Shown here: positions 54,592-64,000 of the stretch, in pieces
Position numbering within the stretch: the stretch's first letter is position 1
Layout of the letters: every line of letters begins with the position of its first letter
Assembly: GCA_025194985.1 (NCBI GenBank)
Contig: JAOANE010000004.1
Span: 1-64,000, forward strand
Direction of reading: 5' to 3'
Source of the DNA: Regnicoccus frigidus
GTDB lineage: Bacteria; Cyanobacteriota; Cyanobacteriia; PCC-6307; Cyanobiaceae
DNA: 64,000 nt
Notes under the pieces: generated by a model
Told to the model about the DNA's origin: nothing
The model's input: only the letters and a program-made list of their open reading frames with translations
The model's database searches: none
Made by a program: the position numbers and the translations under genes

Positions 54592-54813
54592 CGCATCCGC
54601 AACTCCTGTCGATCAACTCTTTAGATCCAATTCCAGCCAGTTCCAGCGCACAAGGTCCAGCTCTAGATCCAGATTCACGCCCTCACCCAATTCCTCGACC
54701 TAGCCGTTCTCTTCGCCCTCACCTGAGGGTGCTCTATGTGGCACGGCTCGCAACATGGCAAGCCCAATGCTGAGGGGGAAAGCTTAAGTTGCCCAGACAG
54801 CGCAGGCAAAACC
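54592..54813. other. 222-base divergent gap with repeated TCCAG motifs
   Basis: The gap separates the CpdA-like gene (minus) from the small cysteine protein (plus). TCCAG or TCCAA occurs five times between 54626 and 54672, at irregular 6- to 14-base spacing. No clear promoter hexamers or terminator were found. Confidence 0.6.
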
Positions 54814-55107
54814 ATGGGCACGATCCTCCCTGGAACCCTCAAGCGGTGCTCGCTCTGTCAAGTCGAGATCCGGGGCTTGGCAGGGGGGCAGGAGCAAGTG
54901 ATCTTCAGCCAGGGAGCTCCGGGCACCCGGGCCAAGCTCTGGGCCCGGGTCTGTCAGTACGTCAAGGAACCCCAACGCTGCCTCAACCAGGACGTGACCC
55001 AGCGAGGGGCCGTGCAGGTCGACGACTTCTACGGCGAACCGCCCAGTTTCGGACCGTTCGATGGGGCTGGAGCCGTAGGCGCTGGCGAACCGCCGGCCTC
55101 CAGCTGA
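54814..55107 (+). CDS. small conserved cysteine-containing protein of unknown function
   Basis: A 97-residue protein starting MGTILPGTLKRCSLCQVEIRG, with further cysteines in ARVCQYVKEPQRCLNQD. The pairs CxxC and C-x8-C could bind a metal, and the block KLWARVCQYVK looks conserved in character. The C-terminal 35 residues are acidic and Gly/Pro-rich. It lies 160 bases upstream of the rimP start on the same strand. I do not recognise a family. The ATG at 54814 is preferred to one at 54736, whose extra 26 residues look random. Confidence 0.65.
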   Translation: MGTILPGTLKRCSLCQVEIRGLAGGQEQVIFSQGAPGTRAKLWARVCQYVKEPQRCLNQDVTQRGAVQVDDFYGEPPSFGPFDGAGAVGAGEPPASS

Positions 55108-55267
55108 ATGCAGTCTCCGCCAGGGCATCGCTTACGATTGCCTTATGCCCGGCGGGCATTATCCCAAAAGTTTCTTGCAATGGCTTCATCAGGCCCTTGC
55201 CCGAAACGGGGGCAGTTCACTGCAGAAGCCGGTCGGGCTTCTTGAACCGCTACCCGTTTCTGCCCCA

Positions 55268-55735
55268 TTGAGCGATCCCCTCACAGCCGAGCTGCTGCTT
55301 TTGGCCCAGCCGGTGGCTGACGCCTGCGCTCTGGAGCTGGTGACAATCCAGATCCAGACGAACCGTGTTCCCTTGAGCCTGCAGATCCAGATCCGCAAGG
55401 CCGATGGGGGCGATGTCACCCTGGATGAATGCGCCGACTTCAGCGCTGCCATCAGCGAGGTCCTCGATGTCAGTGAGCGACTGCCCGAGGCCTATGTTCT
55501 GGAGATCAGCAGCCCAGGCATCGGCGAGGTCCTTGCCGACGACCGCGACTTTCACAGTTTTCGTGGATTTCCCGTGGAAGTGCGCTTCCAGGACAGCAAG
55601 GGAGCTGCGATCGCCCGAGAAGGTCTCTTGCTGGGGCGGGACGACCAATCCGTCTCCCTGAATCTGCGCGGTCGCACCAGCAAGATCCCCCGGGCTGATG
55701 TGCAGAGCGTGCGGCTGATCACGCCCCAGGCCTAA
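55268..55735 (+). CDS. rimP: ribosome maturation factor RimP
   Basis: A 155-residue RimP needed for 30S maturation. The first domain has ELLLLAQPVADACALELVTIQIQTNR and VTLDECADFSAAISEVLD, and the second starts EISSPGIGEVLADDRDFHSFRGFPVEVRF. The TTG at 55268 places the AQPV element 14 residues in, as in E. coli RimP. The in-frame ATG at 55145 adds 41 residues of non-family sequence but has a -10-like TACGAT just upstream, so a longer or leaderless form cannot be ruled out. It is first in the rimP-nusA-ylxR-infB operon. Confidence 0.88.
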   Translation: MSDPLTAELLLLAQPVADACALELVTIQIQTNRVPLSLQIQIRKADGGDVTLDECADFSAAISEVLDVSERLPEAYVLEISSPGIGEVLADDRDFHSFRGFPVEVRFQDSKGAAIAREGLLLGRDDQSVSLNLRGRTSKIPRADVQSVRLITPQA

Positions 55736-55779
55736 ACGCCCGACCCTTCCTTTCCACCACCACTTCTTCTTTTGATCCG

Positions 55780-57246
55780 ATGGCACTCGTTCTTCTCCCC
55801 GGCCTGCAGAACCTGATCGAGGACATCAGCGACGAAAAGAAACTGCCCACCCAGGTGGTGGAAGCGGCGCTGCGGGAAGCCCTTCTCAAAGGCTACGAGC
55901 GCTATCGCCGCACGCTCTATCTCGGCATCAGTGAGGATCCTTTTGAAGAGGATTACTTCAGCAATTTTGACGTCGGTCTCGACCTTGAGGAAGAGGGCTA
56001 CCGGGTTCTGGCCAGCAAGATCATCGTCGAAGAAGTGGAGAGCGACGATCACCAGATCGGGCTCGTCGAGGTTCAGCAAGTAGCCGAAGACGCCCAGATC
56101 GGCGACACCGTGGTGCTTGATGTCACCCCGGAAAAGGAAGATTTCGGCCGGATGGCGGCCTCCACCACCAAGCAGGTGCTGGCCCAGAAACTGCGCGATC
56201 AGCAGCGCCGCATGATCCAGGAGGAATTCGCCGACCTGGAGGATCCGGTGCTCACGTCCCGGGTGATCCGCTTCGAGCGACAGTCGGTGATCATGGCGGT
56301 GAGCTCAGGCCTGGGAAGGCCTGAGGTGGAGGCTGAGCTGCCGCGCCGCGACCAGCTTCCCAATGACAACTACCGGGCCAACGCCACCTTCAAGGTCTTC
56401 CTCAAAGAAGTTTCCGAAGTGGCGCGTCGCGGCCCCCAGTTGTTCGTCTCCAGGGCTAATGCCGGCCTGGTGGTTTACCTCTTCGAAAACGAAGTTCCCG
56501 AAATCCAGGAGGGTTCGGTGCGGATCGTGGCCGTGGCCCGGGAAGCCAATCCACCGTCCCGCTCGGTCGGTCCACGCACCAAGGTGGCTGTCGACAGCAT
56601 CGAGCGTGAAGTGGATCCAGTTGGTGCCTGCATCGGTGCCCGCGGCTCGCGTATCCAGCAGGTGGTCAACGAACTTCGCGGCGAAAAGATCGACGTGATC
56701 CGCTGGTCTGCCGATCCAGGCCAGTACCTTGCCAACTCACTGAGCCCGGCCCGCGTCGAAATGGTGCGGCTGGTGGACCCCGAAGGCCACCACGCGCACG
56801 TGCTGGTGCCACCTGACCAACTCAGCCTGGCGATCGGCCGCGAAGGTCAGAACGTGCGCCTCGCCGCCCGCCTGACCGGCTGGAAGATCGACATCAAAAA
56901 TGCCCTGGAATACGACCAGGTTGCCGAGGATGCCAAAGCCGCTGAACTGATCGGCCTGCGCGAGGAAGACGAAAGAATCCAAGCCGAAGCTGAGGCGCGG
57001 CTGGAGGCTGAACAGGCGATCCGTGCCGAGGAAGATGCCCGCCTGCGCGAGCTCTACCCCCTGCCAGAGGACGAATTCGAAGAGGGCGACGACGCCGAGG
57101 ACGCTCAGGGCGAATTCGTAGCCGGCGAGCCGGAAGGGGTCGCTGTGGCCAGCTCTGATGAGCCGGCCAACGAAGCCGCTGCAAGCGATGGAGAGGCCGA
57201 GGCTGTTACAAGCGAGGCTGCTATCAGCCAAGACGGGCTCCGTTGA
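55780..57246 (+). CDS. nusA: transcription elongation/termination factor NusA
   Basis: A 488-residue NusA. The N-terminal polymerase-binding domain spans residues 1-130 (QNLIEDISDEKKLPTQVVEAALREALLKGYERY), an S1 domain continues to about 200, and two KH domains follow (VGACIGARGSRIQQVVNELRGEKID..., LAIGREGQNVRLAARLTGWKIDI). The last 100 residues are acidic and repetitive. There are no C-terminal AR domains, as usual for cyanobacteria. It modulates pausing and antitermination. The stop overlaps the ylxR start. Confidence 0.95.
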   Translation: MALVLLPGLQNLIEDISDEKKLPTQVVEAALREALLKGYERYRRTLYLGISEDPFEEDYFSNFDVGLDLEEEGYRVLASKIIVEEVESDDHQIGLVEVQQVAEDAQIGDTVVLDVTPEKEDFGRMAASTTKQVLAQKLRDQQRRMIQEEFADLEDPVLTSRVIRFERQSVIMAVSSGLGRPEVEAELPRRDQLPNDNYRANATFKVFLKEVSEVARRGPQLFVSRANAGLVVYLFENEVPEIQEGSVRIVAVAREANPPSRSVGPRTKVAVDSIEREVDPVGACIGARGSRIQQVVNELRGEKIDVIRWSADPGQYLANSLSPARVEMVRLVDPEGHHAHVLVPPDQLSLAIGREGQNVRLAARLTGWKIDIKNALEYDQVAEDAKAAELIGLREEDERIQAEAEARLEAEQAIRAEEDARLRELYPLPEDEFEEGDDAEDAQGEFVAGEPEGVAVASSDEPANEAAASDGEAEAVTSEAAISQDGLR

Positions 57247-57521
57247 GCGGCCGGCCAATTCTGCGCCGGTGCGTGAGTTGCAGGCAGCTCCTGGATCGCC
57301 GACTGCTCTTGCGGGTGGTCCGTTTGCCAGCCAAACAAGTGGTGCTTGATGAGGGTATGGGTCGTTCGGCCTACCTCTGCGCGAGCCTGGAGTGCCTGGA
57401 GGAGGCCAGACGCCGCAAGAAGCTGCAACGGGCTCTGCGCTGCCAGGTGGCGGATTCCATTCACACGGCACTTCAACAGCGGCTGGAGGACGCACGGGCT
57501 GCAGCCGCTGAGGCAAGATGA
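57243..57521 (+). CDS. ylxR: YlxR (RnpM) RNA-binding protein
   Basis: A 92-residue YlxR/DUF448 protein. It has RRCVSCRQLLDRRLLLRVVR, with the family R-x-C-x-x-C-R, and the glycine-arginine turn GRSAYLCASLECLEEARRRKKLQRALR. YlxR was recently tied to RNase P regulation in Bacillus (RnpM). The TTG start overlaps the nusA stop (TTGA). Its gene between nusA and infB is a widely conserved arrangement. Confidence 0.9.
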   Translation: MSGRPILRRCVSCRQLLDRRLLLRVVRLPAKQVVLDEGMGRSAYLCASLECLEEARRRKKLQRALRCQVADSIHTALQQRLEDARAAAAEAR

Positions 57522-57584
57522 ACAGTGGCCGCACCGTGCGTGGGGCTCGGCGGCACCCGTTGCCCCGACCGATTGGAGATCTGA

Positions 57585-60878
<3,294 letters not shown>

Positions 60879-60883
60879 ACGCC

Positions 60884-61555
60884 GTGAACCCGCGCAGCGA
60901 GCCCCTGCTTTGGGTCCAACTGCTGGGCCTGGCTGCTGCTCCTGCCGAGCTGCTACTGCTATTGCTGCTGCTGGCCGGAAGCGATCCGGGCCCCTTGCCA
61001 GGGCTCGAGCGGCTTCTCTGCTGGGGCCTCGGCGCTCTTTTGCCTGCAGCCCTGCTCTGGCAGCAGCCCGCTGATGTCTGGTCACTGTTGCTGCTGCAGA
61101 CACCGGCCAAGGGGCGCAGTGAGCAGCAGCGCAGGCTCAGCTGTCTTCAGTCGCCCTTGCCGCTGAAACTGCTCGCAGCGGCCGGAGCTCTGGCTCTGCT
61201 GCCGGTGTTGTGGCTCAGCGACAGTCAGGCCGCCATAGCCACGGCTCTTTCCCCCTTGCGCCACAGCAGCAGGCTGGTGGCCCTGTTGCTGGCGGCTGCC
61301 CTGCTTGGGCTGATGCTCTGGCAATGGCAGCAGTTGCTGCAGGCTCTCTGGCTGCTGAGCAGGCCCGCCTCCCAACTGGCCACCGCCAGTCCGCTGGAGC
61401 CAACGGAGCCGCAAGAGCAACGGCTGAGCCTGGGGCTGCCCTTGCTGCTGCCCGAACCGCTCTCGCTAGCTGTCGCTGGGCCTGGGACTGCGATCACGCC
61501 AGAGCAGCAGACCGAAGAGCAGCAGCGCACCGACCTGAATGAGCAGATCCCCTGA
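60884..61555 (+). CDS. low-complexity-tail membrane protein
   Basis: A 223-residue, Leu-rich integral membrane protein. About four helices appear: LLWVQLLGLAAAPAELLLLLLLLAG, LLCWGLGALLPAALLW, LLAAAGALALLPVLWL and LVALLLAAALLGLMLW. The tail from about residue 165 is Glu/Gln/Pro/Thr-rich. This matches a cyanobacterial membrane family known mainly for its low-complexity tail; its function is unknown. The GTG at 60884, 5 bases after the infB stop, suggests translational linkage. The C-terminal 30 codons overlap the convergent DUF3493 gene by 90 bases. Confidence 0.8.
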   Translation: MNPRSEPLLWVQLLGLAAAPAELLLLLLLLAGSDPGPLPGLERLLCWGLGALLPAALLWQQPADVWSLLLLQTPAKGRSEQQRRLSCLQSPLPLKLLAAAGALALLPVLWLSDSQAAIATALSPLRHSSRLVALLLAAALLGLMLWQWQQLLQALWLLSRPASQLATASPLEPTEPQEQRLSLGLPLLLPEPLSLAVAGPGTAITPEQQTEEQQRTDLNEQIP

Positions 61556-61729
61556 GCCCAGCTCACCACCAGCGGAGACCCGCAGAGCCATGGTGGCCAG
61601 ACCAATCGCTGCCGAGGCGCTGAGGGCGAACCAGAGGGCCCGGCGCAGCCCCCGCCAAGGAGCGTGAACCTCTTGGAGCAAGCGAGCCCTCAGTTCCGGA
61701 TCCAGGGGCCGAGGTTGGCGCGATGGCAT
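61466..61729 (-). CDS. DUF3493 (LPA1/Rep27-like) membrane protein
   Basis: An 87-residue protein starting MPSRQPRPLDPELRARLLQEVHAPWRGLRRALWFALSASAAIGLATMALR, then a second hydrophobic segment LLIQVGALLLFGLLLWRDR. The PWRxxRRxLw-x-x-xxASAxxG core matches PF11998. In plants and algae related proteins are needed for photosystem II assembly (LPA1/Rep27). Its own role in cyanobacteria is inferred from that. Two membrane spans are visible. Its upstream region faces the divergent tRNA-Thr, 45 bases away. Confidence 0.85.
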   Translation of the reverse strand: MPSRQPRPLDPELRARLLQEVHAPWRGLRRALWFALSASAAIGLATMALRVSAGGELGSGDLLIQVGALLLFGLLLWRDRSPRPSDS

Positions 61730-61774
61730 GGACGGCAAGGGGGGTGGGAAGTCCGATGCTAGTTTCAGGCAAGC

Positions 61775-61845
<71 letters not shown>

Positions 61846-61846
<1 letters not shown>

Positions 61847-62127
61847 TTCTCAAAATCTCGAACAGCAAACTCCCCCCTACGGACCGGTTAGTTGGCTGGT
61901 ATCAGCACAACAACGTTGCAGGTAAGAGCAGCGGGCTGAGCGAGGAACAAGACATCGACTATCTCCTGCCCCCTGATAACAGAAGATCGACCAAGTTACT
62001 GGAGAACTCACTCGGATTCCCCAAAGAACGTTTCTCCAGAACAATGTGCAGATTGGGAGGCAGAATTAAGATTCTTGGCCGTTATTTGACTGTTTTTATC
62101 GTTCAAAATTGGATTTGGGCAAAATAG
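61846..62127 (+). pseudogene. open reading frame remnant directly after tRNA-Thr
   Basis: The frame beginning at 61846 has no stop for 93 codons but no ATG, GTG or TTG near its start. It then ends at a TAG at 62125. The implied protein has a charged middle (SEEQDIDYLLPPDNRRSTK) and a basic, hydrophobic end (LGGRIKILGRYLTVFIVQN). I recognise no family. It looks like the 3' part of a gene whose beginning was lost when DNA was inserted or deleted next to the tRNA. The rest of this 314-base gap (to 62160) shows no other feature. Confidence 0.4.
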
Positions 62128-62160
62128 GCGTGTTGCTGCGTTGACCAACACGCACACCGG

Positions 62161-62585
62161 ATGGGACGCTCAGCCGTCTTCAGCCCCTGGGGCCTTTATC
62201 GCTACGTGCTCTGGCGCCACTGGCAGCGCGACGATGCCACCACTCGCCGCTGCATCCGCTTTGCCCAGGACTGGGGTTATGGCGGCCTGTGCCTGACCAA
62301 CCTGTTCGCCTTTCGGGCCCGCCATCCCGCCACGCTGCTGGCGGCGGAGAAACCGGTGGGGCCTGAGAACGCTGCCTGGCTGCGGGCCTGCGCCGCCAGT
62401 TCAGCAACGGTTGTTGCCGCCTGGGGCCGCCAGGGCACGCAAGCCGGACGCGACTGTCAGGCGACCGCGCCGCGATGGCTTTTCTGCCGCCGCTGCAGGT
62501 GTTGCGCCTCGGCAAAACCGCCCAACCCATGCACCCTTTTTACCTGCCGAAAAACCTCAGACCTATTGCCTGGAGAGCGTTCTGA
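62161..62585 (+). pseudogene. DUF1643 gene broken by an internal deletion and a frameshift
   Basis: The first frame gives FSPWGLYRYVLWRHWQ, then directly DDATTRRCIRFAQDWGYGGLCLTNLFAFRARHP and PVGPENAAWL...VVAAWG. In intact DUF1643 proteins a segment of roughly 15-20 residues with an LNPSTAD motif lies between those first two parts; it is missing here. The frame continues into Cys/Arg-rich nonsense after about 62440. The true C terminus (LRLGKTAQPMHPFYLPKNL) is encoded in another frame, ending at a TGA at 62583. Both lesions mark a dead gene. DUF1643 proteins are of unknown function, frequent in variable regions. Confidence 0.8.
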
Positions 62586-62761
62586 TCCAAATCGTGGCAG
62601 CAGCGATCCAACGCTCCCAACCCGCCCTCCTCCATCAGCAACATCAGCAGAACTGATCATTTTTTAATTGACCGATAAGAACCACTTGGATTAACTTCGA
62701 TCCCAACGCCTGATCAGCCAAGCCGGCTTGCCTCAGCACAATCCTGCAGAGACCCGAACTG

Positions 62762-63145
62762 ATGGCCAACACGGAGACAAGCCCCCCGGAATCCAACCGC
62801 AGGGCGTTCAACGACACGGAGCAGACCAGCCACGAATCAGCTGAGCTCTCAGCGAGAGTTTCTGATTTGCCGCCCAAAACGGGCAACCAGGCCAGCAAGT
62901 CCAAAACTCCAGCCATGGCCTACGCGATCGCCAACGGCCATCGCATCCGAACAGAGCCGTCGCCTGCAGCCCCATCCAGCCAGTCAGAAGGCGTGCCCTG
63001 GCACCAGACCTTCCGTCGGGTCCAGATCGTCCAGGCTCTTGAAGTGGTTCAAGACCTCATTGCGGTGTCGTTGTGCGTGGGTCTGTTCTGCGTGATGGCC
63101 CTGCAACTCAGAGCCATCTTTCTGTCGTTGTTTAGGAATTCCTGA
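62762..63145 (+). CDS. hypothetical protein with C-terminal membrane helix
   Basis: A 127-residue frame. The N-terminal 90 residues are polar, rich in Ser, Glu, Pro and Thr (disordered in appearance). The last 40 have VQALEVVQDLIAVSLCVGLFCVMALQLRAIFLSLF, one membrane span with a helical approach. I recognise no family. The codon use is compatible with a real gene, but it lies among remnants, so it may be a lineage-specific or decaying gene. No strong ribosome site is seen. The 176 bases before it show nothing else clear. Confidence 0.5.
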   Translation: MANTETSPPESNRRAFNDTEQTSHESAELSARVSDLPPKTGNQASKSKTPAMAYAIANGHRIRTEPSPAAPSSQSEGVPWHQTFRRVQIVQALEVVQDLIAVSLCVGLFCVMALQLRAIFLSLFRNS

Positions 63146-63213
63146 AAAACAAAAGCAAGGCACTCACGCAAAATGCAAGTGCTTCGCCGAAACAGCCAGC
63201 GACTCGATGCTGC

Positions 63214-64000
63214 CTATACCGCAAGCAGCAAATCGTGCGATTGGCCTCTGAGAGAGTAGTAGCCCTCTGAGTTCTCCTCCTGGAGGCTGTAAAGACCCAA
63301 TAACCAACCCAGAATAAGGACAAAAAAGAGGCGCAGCAGCCTCAGCACCTTCTCGGAGCACATCACGATGAAGGCCATCGAGATCGTGGTCTCGGCACCA
63401 TGCTTGAGTTTGGCCATGATCTGATCCAATGAATACTTACGCTTTCCAGCTCCAAAGGATCCCTCTACCTCATTGCGTCGGCGCTGATCAGCATTGAGTT
63501 GCTGCTTGCGGGCAGCATTCAGCTCTGGGTTCTTTGGGGGACGCCCCAAAGGCTTGCCTGAGAGCCGGATTCCGTTTCTCATGCAGAAGTGTCTATTCTC
63601 GCGATTGATGTAGATACGATCAGCGCAGATCCGCTCTGGGTAGCAACCATTGTCTTCTTTATATTTTTCTGCCTGAGCAATGAGATCTCCACCTTCGTTG
63701 TATGCATCCCAACTGATGCGATGAAGAAATGGAAAACCATTCTCCACAGTGATGCTGATTTTGGCACCAAACTCCACAGCTGCCCTTGCTTTTCCTCGAA
63801 CGATCGGCCTCACCTGCTTCTGAACCAGGTGCACCAGCCGATGGGGAATGCTTCTGGTATTGCTTTCGAGAAGGATGGCTTGCTGCCGTGCCAGTTCACT
63901 GCAGGCCAGAAGCTTCTGCCACCAGTGCTGCTTGAGGGCAGAAAGGCTTGCCCCAACAGCGATCAACGCGTCGATCGACTCAAGATTGCGCTGCAGGTAG
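63214..64000 (-). mobile_element. IS5-type transposase, N terminus beyond the window
   Basis: A DDE transposase read from the window edge, at least 262 residues. The catalytic core includes VEFGAKISITVENGFPFL, with the Asp in RISWDAYNEGGDL, a second acidic region (CYPERICADRIYINRENRHFC), GIRLSGKPLGRPPKN and the Glu in RRRNEVEGSFGAGKRKYSLDQIMAKL, typical of IS5/IS1182-like DDE_Tnp_1 enzymes. The C-terminal hydrophobic end (LLRLFFVLILGWLLGLYS) fits these too. The frame is intact to the edge. The left terminal inverted repeat should lie in 63146-63213 but was not identified without the other end. Confidence 0.88.

Overview
The window is a GC-rich, gene-dense stretch of a cyanobacterial chromosome. 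It most resembles the Synechococcus/Cyanobium picocyanobacteria, a placement made from gene content and order rather than from any search. Diagnostic points are RNA polymerase beta-prime split into rpoC1 and rpoC2, a high-light-inducible protein, the plastid-type genes ycf35 and PAP/fibrillin, DUF3493 (LPA1/Rep27-like), an LrtA-type hibernation factor, and a biotin operon carrying the picocyanobacterial-type esterase BioK. Nearly all of it looks like vertically inherited core genome. GTG and TTG starts and 4-base stop/start overlaps are frequent.

Layout. 1-6.1 kb: the tail of a probable acyltransferase on the + strand, then a minus-strand run lrtA-deoC-recO-MFS transporter and a glycosyltransferase; lipB diverges from lrtA. 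6.1-11.4 kb: acyl-ACP/CoA synthetase, YlqD protein, pyruvate dehydrogenase E2 (pdhC) and queA, meeting convergent sodB, whose terminator lies inside the queA reading frame. 12-18.5 kb: FKBP isomerase, phasin-like protein, lnt, Gly-rich RNA-binding protein, PAP/fibrillin, short SepF homologue, HAD sugar-phosphatase and small conserved proteins. 18.5-26 kb: a nuclease pair (YhaN/SbcC-like ATPase plus YhaO/SbcD-like phosphoesterase), a decayed 550-base gap and a large Ski2-like RNA helicase. 26-31 kb: the biotin operon bioF-bioK-bioC-bioD-(50-residue ORF)-bioA, with nearly every junction overlapping.

31-39 kb: DnaJ and DUF3143 proteins, rsmG, the conserved but poorly understood cluster DUF2997-ycf35-ferredoxin-aldo/keto reductase, a HEAT-repeat protein, an AmpG-like permease, a compositionally distinct GIY-YIG nuclease, and rlmN. 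39.2-50.2 kb: rpsT-tatD-rpoB-rpoC1-rpoC2-hli-rlmN on the minus strand; the hli start overlaps the rpoC2 stop. 50.3-54.6 kb: hisD against rpiA (3' ends overlapping), an HtrA/Deg protease and a CpdA-like phosphodiesterase. 54.8-61.7 kb: the translation/transcription operon rimP-nusA-ylxR-infB followed by a membrane protein that overlaps convergent DUF3493.

The last 2.2 kb, after tRNA-Thr(CGU), is the only plainly accessory zone. It has an open frame without a start, a DUF1643 gene broken by deletion and frameshift, an orphan membrane protein and an IS5-type transposase running off the window edge.

No CRISPR array, defence island, prophage or secondary-metabolite cluster was seen. The best candidates for unexplained biology are a scattered set of short-period repeats (6 and 15 bases) at gene ends and intergenic sites, the ycf35/DUF2997/ferredoxin module, the small ORF in the biotin operon, and the nuclease pair whose hinge is a hexanucleotide repeat in place of a zinc hook.
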